A stretch of 30,881 bases of DNA from CALLCD01 sp039817885 (GCA_039817885.1 JBCBUY010000029.1:1-30881); one strand, 5' to 3'; numbered from the stretch's first letter, positions 15,285 to 24,087 are shown. The notes: generated by a model not told the origin, from the letters alone. A program made the numbers and translations.

Positions 15285-15309
15285 GCAACGCTTCCTATTG
15301 AAGCGTTGC
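15285..15309 (+). terminator. Strong hairpin downstream of ahcY
   Basis: GCAACGCTTC (15285-15294) and GAAGCGTTGC (15300-15309) pair perfectly over ten bases around the loop CTATT, 39 bases after the ahcY stop. There is no T run. As the next minus-strand element is only a pseudogene remnant, it most likely serves as the ahcY 3' end. Confidence 0.6.
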
Positions 15310-15321
15310 TGATGTCGATGA

Positions 15322-15486
15322 TCAGTCAGCCCAGTGCGCCGTCCACGGCGCATGCCCGGTGGCCCAAAGCTGTTCAAGGACGTTTCGATCTCGCAACGTG
15401 TCCATAGGTTGCCAAAATCCACTGTGACGAAATGCGGCGAGCTGGCCATCACTGGCTAAGCTGCGCAGAGGGGCTTGTTCCCATAT
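15322..15486 (-). pseudogene. C-terminal remnant of glucose-1-phosphate cytidylyltransferase
   Basis: The minus-strand frame encodes 54 residues, including IWEQAPLRSLASDGQL, FRHSGFWQPMDTLRD and LEQLWATGHAPW, ending naturally at a stop. This matches the C-terminal end of RfbF-type enzymes, which make CDP-glucose for CDP-dideoxysugars; the WQPMDTLRD block is diagnostic. The preceding frame, up to 15681, has no similarity to the enzyme and overlaps the acetyltransferase gene on the other strand, so the first 200 residues are missing. It marks a former nucleotide-sugar gene at the edge of the glycan island. Probably not expressed. Confidence 0.75.
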
Positions 15487-15598
15487 TTCGAGCTGATATC
15501 TGGCCTGCAATTTGCGAGTGTGTTGAAAGTCGTCGTGTATTTGCAGCAGACTATTCGAACGAAGGATGAGCCCCAAAGGAAGTGGATTCGTACTTGCT

Positions 15599-16225
15599 AT
15601 GAGTGAAAATGAAACAAGTGGCGCGAAGGGACCGGACCTTATTCGCGAAATGGGCCTTTGGCAGGTTATCCGCGAAGACATTAGAACTCATCAATATGCC
15701 TACACCCGTCCGGGACTATGGGCGGTGATGATCTACAGATGGGGCACCTGGGCGGAGACTCTCAAACCAAAGCCGTTGAAATGGTTGATGTTGTTTTTTT
15801 ACGAGTTCGGCCAGCGTTTTGTCCGTAATTTCTGCGGGATCGAGCTAAAGCGCACAGCGAAGATCGGTCGCCGGTTTTTTGTGGCACATCAAAGCGCAAT
15901 CGTCATTCATGAACTCGCGAGAATTGGGGATGATGTCACTGTTCGTCAGAATGTCACTTTTGGCATTGGCGCAGAATGGGATCCAAACAACTGGCCAACG
16001 ATCGGCAATCGAGTTGAGTTTAGTCCGGGAGCTGTTGTCATCGGCAATATTACGATCGGTGACGATGTGTCAGTTGGACCGAATTGCGTTGTCACGAAAG
16101 ATGTTCCCGCCGGTCGGACGCTTTTCGTCTCCCCACCAAGAGTGTTTCCCAAGAACATGGCATCGGAAAAGCCCGTTGCCACGGCCGATACGACGCGTAA
16201 GGAACAGACGCCGTCGGATGAGTAA
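15599..16225 (+). CDS. Hexapeptide-repeat acetyltransferase (CysE/serine acetyltransferase-like)
   Basis: A 208-residue protein: a helical N-terminus (MGLWQVIREDIRTHQYAYTRPGLWAVMIYRWGTW), then a left-handed beta-helix with imperfect hexapeptides (TAKIGRRFFVAHQSAIVIHE, ARIGDDVTVRQNVTFGIG, TIGDDVSVGPNCVVTKDVPAG). The His in VIHE and the VTFG segment match the serine acetyltransferase subgroup. In glycan loci such proteins usually O- or N-acetylate a sugar rather than serve cysteine synthesis; that reading is favoured by the neighbours. The ATG at 15599 has a poorly placed AAAGGAAG 17 bases upstream; an ATG at 15566 is possible. About 220 bases without a gene separate it from the ACP gene. Confidence 0.8.
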   Translation: MSENETSGAKGPDLIREMGLWQVIREDIRTHQYAYTRPGLWAVMIYRWGTWAETLKPKPLKWLMLFFYEFGQRFVRNFCGIELKRTAKIGRRFFVAHQSAIVIHELARIGDDVTVRQNVTFGIGAEWDPNNWPTIGNRVEFSPGAVVIGNITIGDDVSVGPNCVVTKDVPAGRTLFVSPPRVFPKNMASEKPVATADTTRKEQTPSDE

Positions 16226-16443
16226 GTCTTTGTTGGGGGGATCATGCCTGGTCAAATTCGACTTGTGTCATCTGTTCTGATGGTCAATCAAAGTCGCGAT
16301 ATTTGAGTTGGTTAATCACTCGGATAACAAGTCGCAGTCTGGACTCGCTATACGGCACAGAAACTGCAAGTTTGGCTTATTATTTGGTTTAAGCGCTCGA
16401 CGTGTGAGCGCGTCGTAGTGTTAGCATCGGGGAGCATCCCAAA

Positions 16444-16758
16444 ATGAGCCTGAATCGTGAGTCCGCCTTACAGGCGATTTACAACGCAATAGATGAGCTC
16501 AATCCGCAATTGCAGGAGGGCCGCCAGATGGTCGCAGCCGAGGACACCCTGGTGTTCGGTGAAGGTGCACCGCTCGACTCCCTCGATCTTGTAAATCTGA
16601 TTATGGCGGTTGAGGAACACATTATGGATTTGACCGGTGACGAGCTTGTTCTGGCGAGTGAATCGGCAATGTCTCGCAAACGTAGTCCTTATCGCTCTGT
16701 CGGTGCGCTTGCTGACTACGCTGTTGAAGTTGCCAGATCGGTGAGCGCTGATGCCTGA
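16444..16758 (+). CDS. Acyl carrier protein, dedicated
   Basis: A 104-residue ACP-like protein. Ser46 in PLDSLDLVNLI is the expected 4'-phosphopantetheine site. Acidic helices around it fit an ACP fold, while the C-terminus (SVGALADYAVEVA) forms the last helix. It is longer than housekeeping AcpP (about 78) and has extra residues around ASESAMSRKRSPYRS. GGGGAG lies about nine bases upstream of the start. The stop overlaps the start of the reductase gene by eight bases, so the four genes from here to 19236 form one coupled operon. It would carry the acyl group activated by the ligase two genes downstream. Confidence 0.85.
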   Translation: MSLNRESALQAIYNAIDELNPQLQEGRQMVAAEDTLVFGEGAPLDSLDLVNLIMAVEEHIMDLTGDELVLASESAMSRKRSPYRSVGALADYAVEVARSVSADA

Positions 16759-17455
16759 TGCGAACCGTGTTATGGCCATTACAGGTACAAGGAAGGGGAT
16801 TGGTCGCTACCTTGCTGAGCACTATTTGGCCGAGGGCTGGATTGTTGCTGGTTGTTCCAGGGGAGACAGCGATCTCCAGCACGAGAATTATCACCACTTT
16901 TGCTTAGATGTGGCCGATGAACAGGCGGTGACGCACATGATGCGCGCTATCAGCCGGAAGTTTCGGCGCTTAGACGCTCTGCTCAATAATGCTGGGATTG
17001 CGAGTATGAACCATGCGTTGTTGACTCCGAAATCAACGGTAGAACGCATTTTTCAAACGAATGTCTTCGGTACTTTCTTGTTCTGTCGCGAGGCCGCAAA
17101 GCTAATGGGGCGGCACAAAAGCGGGCGCATCGTCAACTTCGCTACCGTCGCCACGCCGCTCAAGCTGGAAGGGGAGGCTGTCTATGCCGCGTCCAAAGCG
17201 GCTGTGGTGTCGTTGACTGAAGTGTTGGCGCGGGAAGTTGCTGATCTTGGCATAACGGTCAATGCTGTCGGCCCGACGCCTGTGCCAACGGATCTGGTTG
17301 GAGCCGTTCCGGAAGAAAAAATGCAGGCTCTGATCAACAGACAGTCGATCCGCAGATATGGCGAAATGGGTGATGTTCTTAATGTTGTCGACTTTTTCCT
17401 GCGGTCAGAGTCTGACTTTGTGACGGGCCAAACACTGTACCTCGGCGGGGTATGA
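16751..17455 (+). CDS. Short-chain dehydrogenase/reductase (FabG-like)
   Basis: A 234-residue NAD(P)H-dependent oxidoreductase. The cofactor motif TGTRKGIG (11-18), NNAG (79-82), Asn104, and YAASK with Tyr145/Lys149 are present. The catalytic Ser position (NISS in relatives) reads NFAT, so Thr132 probably replaces it. The C-terminal LYLGGV ends like FabG proteins. With an ACP before it and an acyl ligase after, it plausibly reduces a 3-ketoacyl-ACP or another carrier-bound acyl intermediate. Overlap with the ACP stop (ATGCCTGATG) implies coupled translation. Confidence 0.85.
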   Translation: MPDANRVMAITGTRKGIGRYLAEHYLAEGWIVAGCSRGDSDLQHENYHHFCLDVADEQAVTHMMRAISRKFRRLDALLNNAGIASMNHALLTPKSTVERIFQTNVFGTFLFCREAAKLMGRHKSGRIVNFATVATPLKLEGEAVYAASKAAVVSLTEVLAREVADLGITVNAVGPTPVPTDLVGAVPEEKMQALINRQSIRRYGEMGDVLNVVDFFLRSESDFVTGQTLYLGGV

Positions 17456-17458
17456 TCT

Positions 17459-18808
17459 GTGCCTGCGAACATGCTCGATGTGTTTGACCAACGTTTTGTT
17501 GCGGCAGGCGACAAGACGGCCTTGGTAACGGGGCGCGAAACACTCAGCTATGTCGATTTGCAAACGGCCATTTCTGACTGGGGCTCTCGAATAGATGCGA
17601 GCGGGATCGCAGCGGGCGATACTGTTCTCTTGAAGGGCGATTTCGGGAAAGCCGGGATCGGGGCTCTTTTCGCACTCTTTAAGGTGGGGGCTATCGTTAT
17701 TCTGATTGCGCCCTCAAGTGCCGAGAAAGAGGACGAGTTTGGCCGGATAGGTAGTGCTCAATGGCGTATTGAATGCGAAACCTCGATCATTCAAAAAGGG
17801 GGATATTCCGGCGAACATCCTCTGTATGATGAGCTTCGTTCAAAGAAGGAGCCGGGCATAGTTCTGTTCTCGTCGGGCTCGACTGGGACGTCAAAGGGCG
17901 CAGTCCACAGCGCGACCAAACTTCTGGAGAAGTTTCGTCCGCCTGGAAAGGATTTTCGAACGCTCGCTTTCCTTTTGTTTGACCATATTGCCGGGCTGGA
18001 TACGCTCTTTTATAGCCTGTCAAATGCGAGTGCGCTTATTCTGCCGGATCAACGCCGACCGGAAGACGTCTGCAGAATGATCGAAGCGTACAAGGTCGAA
18101 GTGCTTCCGACGGCCCCCAGCTTCCTCAATCTGTTACTGCTATCTGGAGCGATCGAGCGATACGATCTCAGCAGTTTGAAAATTATAACCTATGGGTCTG
18201 AAATGATGTCAGAACCTATACTTGCCCGACTGGCCGACGCTCTGCCAAATGTTCGGTTGATCCAAAAATATGGGACTTCGGAAACCGGGGCGATGCCGAG
18301 CCGGTCCCGGTCCAATCAATCGACATGGGTCAAGCTTGGTGGTGATGGTTTTCAGTGGCGCGTGGTGGATGGTCTGTTTGAAGTCCAGTCCAAGACAGCC
18401 ATGCTAGGATATCTAAACGCTGAAGATCCGTTTACAGAGGATGGATGGTTCAAAACCGGTGACCGGGTCGAGGTTGACGGAGACTATGTTCGTTTTCTCG
18501 GACGGGACAGTGATATTATCAATGTTGGTGGCCAGAAAGTTTATCCGGCGGAAGTGGAAGCGATTATTCTAGAGATGCCAGAAGTGGTCGAAGTGGTCGT
18601 GTACGGTGAGCCGCATGCGATACTCGGAGCTGTCGTTGTGGCAGGCATTCGTCCAGTTGGCCCCGGAACTCCTGCGCAGTTGCGCAGACAGGTGCGACAA
18701 CATCTGTCAGGCCGCGTTGAGGCCTACAAGATTCCTCAGAAGTTTAAATTTGACGAACAGCCCCTAGTCACTGATCGGTTCAAGAGTATCCGCAAGTCGA
18801 CGACATGA
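17459..18808 (+). CDS. AMP-forming acyl-CoA/acyl-ACP ligase family protein
   Basis: A 449-residue adenylate-forming enzyme, shorter than typical FadD (about 560). The core motifs are present: SSGSTGTSKG (138-147) for ATP phosphates, YGTSE (271-275), TGD (333-335) and GRDSDIINVGGQKVYP at the hinge. Near the C-terminus the catalytic Lys region reads TDRFKSIRK (Lys442), a variant of the usual GK motif. It would activate a carboxylic acid as acyl-AMP and pass it to CoA or to the neighbouring ACP. A GTG start at 17459 follows GGCGGGG by about eight bases; an ATG at 17471 is an alternative. The stop overlaps the thioesterase start by four bases. Confidence 0.88.
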   Translation: MPANMLDVFDQRFVAAGDKTALVTGRETLSYVDLQTAISDWGSRIDASGIAAGDTVLLKGDFGKAGIGALFALFKVGAIVILIAPSSAEKEDEFGRIGSAQWRIECETSIIQKGGYSGEHPLYDELRSKKEPGIVLFSSGSTGTSKGAVHSATKLLEKFRPPGKDFRTLAFLLFDHIAGLDTLFYSLSNASALILPDQRRPEDVCRMIEAYKVEVLPTAPSFLNLLLLSGAIERYDLSSLKIITYGSEMMSEPILARLADALPNVRLIQKYGTSETGAMPSRSRSNQSTWVKLGGDGFQWRVVDGLFEVQSKTAMLGYLNAEDPFTEDGWFKTGDRVEVDGDYVRFLGRDSDIINVGGQKVYPAEVEAIILEMPEVVEVVVYGEPHAILGAVVVAGIRPVGPGTPAQLRRQVRQHLSGRVEAYKIPQKFKFDEQPLVTDRFKSIRKSTT

Positions 18809-19236
18809 ATGCATTGCGCCCTCCTCAAGTCCCGGATGGTTTCGAGCCCATGCCGACGCGGGGCCCCTTTACGGACATCAATGGGCCAATTTGGTACCTA
18901 CCCTCTGATGGAGGGGTGTCGACGAAATTTGGTTTGTATACAGAAGAGCGTCACACGAATGCGTTGGGGTTTGTACATGGTGGCATGCTGTCCACGGCGC
19001 TTGATTCTTCCATGGCGCGAACCGTGTTCGAGCGGCACGATTGCAGATTGGTAACGCTCCAACTCAATACCAATTTCATCAGCGCTGTTTTTAAAGGGCG
19101 GTGGTCGGAGATAGATGTGCAGTTTGTGGGTGAGACAAATTCAGACGTTCGCATGCACGCGAAATTGACCTCTCGCAAAATGGTCTGCGTTGAAGCGGAC
19201 GCTGTCTACCGTCTTTTCAAATCTTCGAAAAACTAG
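18805..19236 (+). CDS. PaaI-like hotdog-fold thioesterase
   Basis: A 143-residue protein with the hotdog signature NALGFVHGGMLSTALDSSMA: Asn52, HGG (58-60) and Asp67 match the PaaI family, which hydrolyses acyl-CoA or acyl-ACP thioesters. It begins with an ATGA overlap with the ligase gene, so it is the last gene of the acyl operon. It may release the finished acyl group, correct mischarged ACP, or conceivably act as a transferase. It converges on a glycosyltransferase gene with a 43-base gap. Confidence 0.86.
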   Translation: MNALRPPQVPDGFEPMPTRGPFTDINGPIWYLPSDGGVSTKFGLYTEERHTNALGFVHGGMLSTALDSSMARTVFERHDCRLVTLQLNTNFISAVFKGRWSEIDVQFVGETNSDVRMHAKLTSRKMVCVEADAVYRLFKSSKN

Positions 19237-19279
19237 ATTGAGATTGCTGTCGGTTTGACCGTTGTTCGTCGGTTCCAAC

Positions 19280-20239
19280 TTATTGCCAGCCGGGATAACC
19301 TCGCCAAGGGCGATCCATACCAAGTTTAACCGCGAACCAATTGAGGATCGCGTCGCCCAGAAACGTCGGTGACATTGACCAATTTGCTCGTTCCAGGGCT
19401 TCGTGATGAATTTTTAGATGCTCCTCAGCCATTCGTCTGCGACGCCATTGTATGATGCGTCGGATATAATAACGGCGAAAGCGACGGAGTTCTGTCGGGT
19501 AGGCATCGCCAAAGGCAAATTCACCGTATTTCAAAAGCAGGTCGAGTGCGTCGCGTGTCCAGGCGGCGTTGTTTGAATGAAACAGGCTGGAAACAGAGCC
19601 GTCATGCACACGCGTGAAGCCAAGGACTTCGTGCACAAATCCGAATTTGGAGCGGGTGAGAAGATCGTATGCCGTGTCCATATCGAAGCTGCTCAACATA
19701 TGGTCGTCAAATAGGGGTCGACGTTGGTCTGCGATCGATTTCCGAATTAACAAGTGTATCGCCATAACCGTGCCTTGATCTGTTAGTGATCGCCGCACGG
19801 CCTCCTGTCCGGAAAAAATCGATTGATCCTCGGGCCACTTGAAGTCGGTTATGTTACCGAGGCATTCGTGGAGGCAGCCGACGACACCGATGTCACGGTC
19901 ACTCTCTGCCAGAGCCGCCATTTTCTCTATCGAGTCCGGCGTTATTGTGTCGTCATCGCAGAGCAGACGGACATATTCTGCCTTGTCTGGAACAAGATCG
20001 AATGCCCGGTTCCAATTTGGTCGCTGTGGCAGGGCCTCATCATTACGATATGCTGCAAGGGGAACCGGCCCGTTTTCGAAGGATTTAATGATGTTGGGCG
20101 TGTCGTCCGTACTCGCATTATCGAGAACCACGTGAAGCAAATTTGGATATGTTTGTGCTTGGACCGATGCCATAGCCTCTGCAAGATAGGCAGCGCCATT
20201 GAAGGTGGGGGTCACGATGACAATTAGCGGTTGGGTCAT
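19280..20239 (-). CDS. Glycosyltransferase family 2
   Basis: A 319-residue inverting glycosyltransferase with a GT-A fold. Visible features are VTPTFNGAAYLAEAM at the N-terminus, the substrate Asp at 40 (VVLDNAS), and the DXD-type metal site LLCDDDT (95-97). A C-terminal basic helix (RRYYIRRIIQWRRRRM) probably sits on the membrane surface. The ATG at 20239 overlaps the stop of the GT8 gene (ATGA), so it is translated with it. The sugar and linkage are unknown. It is the last gene of the minus-strand glycan group. Confidence 0.88.
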   Translation of the reverse strand: MTQPLIVIVTPTFNGAAYLAEAMASVQAQTYPNLLHVVLDNASTDDTPNIIKSFENGPVPLAAYRNDEALPQRPNWNRAFDLVPDKAEYVRLLCDDDTITPDSIEKMAALAESDRDIGVVGCLHECLGNITDFKWPEDQSIFSGQEAVRRSLTDQGTVMAIHLLIRKSIADQRRPLFDDHMLSSFDMDTAYDLLTRSKFGFVHEVLGFTRVHDGSVSSLFHSNNAAWTRDALDLLLKYGEFAFGDAYPTELRRFRRYYIRRIIQWRRRRMAEEHLKIHHEALERANWSMSPTFLGDAILNWFAVKLGMDRPWRGYPGWQ

Positions 20240-21210
20240 GGTTTTAGGGTTTGCCAGTTGAGCCATGTGCGTGCTCGACGCCGCAGGGACTTTATCAAGG
20301 TCAGTTCAGCGGCTTTCGATATATCACGCCAGAATGGTGTTTGTTTGAGATATTGAAAGTACTTCCAGGTGAAACGATGATAGCCGTCAGCGTGCCAGGG
20401 TTTGATTTGCGTTGTGAAGTGGATGATTTTTGGTCGGCGATCCGGATTGAAAATGTCAGGTGCTGCATAATATGCCAACCCGTCATCACGCATGCAAATG
20501 ACACGCTGGATGTTCCAGGCATAGTCGACAGGTGCCCAGCGAGTCCAGAAAACGGCATTGAGTGCATCCTGATCCATAAAAGGACAATCCTCGCGGCGCG
20601 TCCTCAATATGTTTATTGCAGGCCTCAATCCATCTTCAGTTAAAGCGTCGAGATCGATGACCAGAACACCGGCATTGAAATACCCGTTCTCTGCCTGGGG
20701 GAGGTCCATACGGTCTGCGAAGTTCTGTGCGTCTACCCCAGGATCGGCGACTGCTCCAATCGGTTGGCCATGCAGATCCAAGCTCCAGAGCTCTCTTATA
20801 TCGCCGGTTACGACAAGATCGACATCAAGATAGATCACGCGATGAACATCTTGCGGGACAATTTCGGGGATCATCAGCCTGTAATAAGTTGCACTGCTGA
20901 TGTGCCCGCTGCCTTCCAGAGATGTGACAGCCTGGTCGTCAAGATTGTGCCAGTGAAATTGCGCGTCCGGAGCGCATCGCTGCACCTTGGCACGCAGTTC
21001 GTCAGGCAAACCGTTGTTCAGTACGTGTACCCGCAAACTCACCCCTGGAGCATTGTCTATTATCGAAGCAAGAACGACGCCCAGGTGTGGCGCATATCCA
21101 GCATCCACGCCGAAGGCGAGAACAACCTCATCGCTGTCAGGCGTCGGGCGCATTTCTGGAACGGTCCTTTCGGCCAGTGGCGATTTCGATAACGGAGATC
21201 GATGAATCAT
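20236..21210 (-). CDS. Glycosyltransferase family 8
   Basis: A retaining galactosyl- or glucosyltransferase-like enzyme of 324 residues. Family marks: SSATYYRLMIPE, the metal site DVD in VIYLDVDLVVTGD (129-131), GYFNAGVLVID, DQDALNAVF and the late HFTTQIKPW. LgtC-type GT8 proteins add sugars to LPS cores; the acceptor here is unknown. The ATG at 21210 lacks a ribosome-binding site; an internal ATG at 21153 (MRPTPDSDEVV), with AAAGGA upstream, may be the real start. A 134-base gap separates it from the flippase gene. Confidence 0.88.
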   Translation of the reverse strand: MIHRSPLSKSPLAERTVPEMRPTPDSDEVVLAFGVDAGYAPHLGVVLASIIDNAPGVSLRVHVLNNGLPDELRAKVQRCAPDAQFHWHNLDDQAVTSLEGSGHISSATYYRLMIPEIVPQDVHRVIYLDVDLVVTGDIRELWSLDLHGQPIGAVADPGVDAQNFADRMDLPQAENGYFNAGVLVIDLDALTEDGLRPAINILRTRREDCPFMDQDALNAVFWTRWAPVDYAWNIQRVICMRDDGLAYYAAPDIFNPDRRPKIIHFTTQIKPWHADGYHRFTWKYFQYLKQTPFWRDISKAAELTLIKSLRRRARTWLNWQTLKP

Positions 21211-21344
21211 TCATCAGCAATTACTGTGCCAGTCTGACCCAGGGAATAAAGCCTCATAGGCATGGAGCGGCGATGCTGTTTTATGCGCTTCAATATCTAT
21301 TCGGACCTTCATCTTACGATCACATGGGAGACGGCAGACCTGTG

Positions 21345-22838
21345 TCAGCGCCTAAGAACCGCCGGGCCGAATCTTTGTAGACCCTGATCCAAAGCGGCAA
21401 GCGCCTTGGCCTCAACGCCTTCCGGCCGACCGGCAATATGCCAAAGCGCAAGCAACGTCCCGAGATAGCTTGCCGCTCCGGCGGCGCAAATAGCGGCCAG
21501 TGGGAAGCCGACACTTAGCACGCTATGGCCATGTGGCACCCAGCCGTCGGCAATCAGATATATGATGGCCATCGCGACACCTGCGATCATGGGCCGGGCA
21601 ACGGCATATCCTTGTCTATGTAGGCTTATTCCAAGATGGTGGCGAACGATCAGACAGTCGATCAAGGTCAAGCCGAGGATCATACTGACTTTGACAATTA
21701 GTAAGCCTTCAAGCCCGCCTCGCATGACGGCAAGGACTGCAACAGGGAGGTAGACGATTACGAAGAGCAGGCTTCTCAGAAATAGCGTTTGGGTATATCC
21801 AAGCCCCATAAGCATCGCCATCAAGGGCGTGTAAACGATATGGGTGATCATCAATATTGCCATCAGTTCGACAACGAAGATGGCGGTTTCCCATTGTGGC
21901 CCAAGCACGATGAGAACGATTGGTTCTGCAAACCAAATCAGCGTCATTAGGGTCGGGACCAGTAGGGCGGCCATAAATGTCATGGATTGCAAGAATGCGC
22001 CTTGCAGCCGTTCTCGCTCTGACTGGATTGAGGAGAATGCCGCGAATAAAGACCTGGAAGCTGGGATTGCGACGACTTCGGATATGCGGGCACTTAATAG
22101 GCTGCCGATCGAATATGTCCCAAGCGCGGCTGATCCGCGAAGTCTGCCCAGGGCCAATGTGTCTATGAGTTGGTAGATTTGTCCCAGGATTGACGATCCG
22201 GCCATCCAGACTGAATAGCTGAATAGTCGGTTGAACGAGCTAAGGGTGATCCTCGGCATAACAGGTCGGACGGCAAAAGACAGTATGACTTGGACCAATG
22301 CCGCAGCAATGATTCCGAACACGAGGGCCCAATAATTCTTCAGAAGGACGGCGCAAGCGGCAGCTGCGATAAAGGAGGCGAGCTTAGAACAGATTTCGAC
22401 AAGCGCTTCTCGACTGAAGTCCATGTCTCGCGCGAACGATTCAAGTCGAGGATTGCGTAAGCCCAACAGAGCAACATAACCCCCAAGCGCGGCGGTTACC
22501 GGTGCAATCCGAGCCTCGTTCATAAACGCGGCAAGGGGGGTGGCAAGTATAAGCATGAGAACGGCGAGGATGCCGCCTCGAAGAATGCCAATCGTGAACG
22601 CGGTGTCGTAGTCGTCTTCGCGGATATCTCGCAAGTGAATTAGTGCTTGGCTGACCGGGAGTTCCGCGAACACGGAAACCATCATCAGGACGCTCATGGC
22701 CGCAGCAAACACGCCATAGTCATCTGGCAAGATGAAGCGCGCCACGACGACAGTACTCGCTAGGCCGAACACTTGTCCGCCGATGCGGGCGGCCACGAGC
22801 CAGACGGCCCCACCTGCAACTTGCCGCGTAAGGGACAC
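21345..22838 (-). CDS. Polysaccharide flippase (Wzx/MOP superfamily)
   Basis: A 497-residue integral inner-membrane protein with about 12-14 hydrophobic helices, starting with the typical VAGGAVWLVAARIGGQVFGLASTVVVARFILPDDYG. It would flip lipid-linked oligosaccharides from the cytoplasmic to the periplasmic face. It resembles the WzxC/RfbX-like branch of oligosaccharide flippases. The start is GTG with GAGGAGC about six bases upstream. It is the only export gene of the island; no Wzy polymerase, Wzz regulator or initiating phosphoglycosyltransferase is in the window, so those steps must be encoded elsewhere. Confidence 0.88.
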   Translation of the reverse strand: MSLTRQVAGGAVWLVAARIGGQVFGLASTVVVARFILPDDYGVFAAAMSVLMMVSVFAELPVSQALIHLRDIREDDYDTAFTIGILRGGILAVLMLILATPLAAFMNEARIAPVTAALGGYVALLGLRNPRLESFARDMDFSREALVEICSKLASFIAAAACAVLLKNYWALVFGIIAAALVQVILSFAVRPVMPRITLSSFNRLFSYSVWMAGSSILGQIYQLIDTLALGRLRGSAALGTYSIGSLLSARISEVVAIPASRSLFAAFSSIQSERERLQGAFLQSMTFMAALLVPTLMTLIWFAEPIVLIVLGPQWETAIFVVELMAILMITHIVYTPLMAMLMGLGYTQTLFLRSLLFVIVYLPVAVLAVMRGGLEGLLIVKVSMILGLTLIDCLIVRHHLGISLHRQGYAVARPMIAGVAMAIIYLIADGWVPHGHSVLSVGFPLAAICAAGAASYLGTLLALWHIAGRPEGVEAKALAALDQGLQRFGPAVLRR

Positions 22839-22966
22839 TCACTGCTCCTCGACCTACCAGCTTCTCTCTCTGCAACGGGCATACCAGATGAATGCTCATT
22901 TGCTTGAGTATCTTTACGAAATCAGTCGTTTTTCTGCGACCGGGATTTGCAGACCTTGGTGGTGCT

Positions 22967-23950
22967 CTAGTCGCTTGCCGGTGCTGGACTTTTCGAAGAG
23001 CGTGCTACCAGATGGGACAAGACGAACGCTATTGCCCCAGGATCTCGGACAAGCAATTTTATCCAGAGATCCAGGTTTGGAGGTTTGTTGGCCCTCAAAC
23101 GAGCGCGCTGCGCCCAATAGAATTGTTCTCGATAGAGCGCGATCCGATCAGATACTTTTTGGCGCGTCTTGGGCTGGAGTTCGGGTGTTCGTTGGAGCTT
23201 TTTCAGCGCACGGAGTGTAAAATACTTCTCTTGTGAGTACCGCTTGTCTGAGGTTTCCGTCCCATGCCAGATGTTGAGGCCGTCACCTCGCCGGGCACCG
23301 ATCTCTTCATCGATAACCCAGCGTCCGCCCGCGATAGCGCATTGGCAAAAGAACTCAAAGTCTTCGGCAAGCTGGAAGCTTTTAGAAAAGCGCGTGCTGC
23401 GGGCAAGATCGGCACGAATAACCGTAACGGACAAATGCAGGTGACGAAACCACTCTCCAGCCATCACATTGAGCGGAGTGTCGACCCTCATTAGCTTGGG
23501 GGTCTCTGACAGTATTTTGACGTCTTCTTGGTCTAGAATGGACGAGGCGGCGGCATATCCCTCGGCAAAGCCCTGATCTATTTCAATCGCATCATGAAAG
23601 AGGACTGCATCGGTCTGCCGAAGAGCTTTAGCGGCGCGGGCCAGGTGATCTGGCATCCACTCGTCATCGGAGTCCAGAAACGCAACATATTGAGCGTCCT
23701 CGCTGATGTTCTCAAGCGCCCTGTTGCGGGCTGCCGTTGCGCCTGCATTCTTTTGACGGATGAGTTTCACGCGCGCTTGCTCTACTGCTGGCAGCGCGGC
23801 CATATCAAGATGGGCACATCTCGGCGACCCGTCATCGACGACGATGATTTTCAGGTCCTTCACGTCTTGTGCGAATACCGACTTTAGCGCGCGCAACAAC
23901 AAGCCTGGCTTACGCTGGAAGTAGGGTATAATGACCTCGAACTTAGCCAT
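22967..23950 (-). CDS. Glycosyltransferase family 2
   Basis: A 327-residue GT-A enzyme: FEVIIPYFQRKPGLLLRALKS opening, VVDDGS (37-42), NAGATAARNRAL, and the DXD-type FLDSDDEWMPDHL (93-98). LAEDFEFFCQ corresponds to the catalytic-base region (ED) of family 2. The C-terminal 80 residues are helical and basic. AGAGGGACAGC precedes the ATG. The neighbours suggest one sugar addition during glycan assembly; donor and linkage cannot be told. A gap of 137 bases without a recognisable gene separates it from the next glycosyltransferase upstream. Confidence 0.88.
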   Translation of the reverse strand: MAKFEVIIPYFQRKPGLLLRALKSVFAQDVKDLKIIVVDDGSPRCAHLDMAALPAVEQARVKLIRQKNAGATAARNRALENISEDAQYVAFLDSDDEWMPDHLARAAKALRQTDAVLFHDAIEIDQGFAEGYAAASSILDQEDVKILSETPKLMRVDTPLNVMAGEWFRHLHLSVTVIRADLARSTRFSKSFQLAEDFEFFCQCAIAGGRWVIDEEIGARRGDGLNIWHGTETSDKRYSQEKYFTLRALKKLQRTPELQPKTRQKVSDRIALYREQFYWAQRARLRANKPPNLDLWIKLLVRDPGAIAFVLSHLVARSSKSPAPASD

Positions 23951-24087
23951 GCTGTCCCTCTACGGCCCTTAACGGTTTGGCGCTACTGTTTTCGACCTGC
24001 ACGAAACATGCCGAACACGAGATCCACCTCATAATGGTACAGCCTAAGAGGAGACCTGGTCTTCAATGAGGCGCTGGCGAATAGAAC

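Noticed and set aside
22732..23236. Plus-strand frames of 114-162 codons between and across the flippase and a glycosyltransferase
   Set aside because: They lie opposite coding regions or span the intergenic gap and lack start signals or family similarity.
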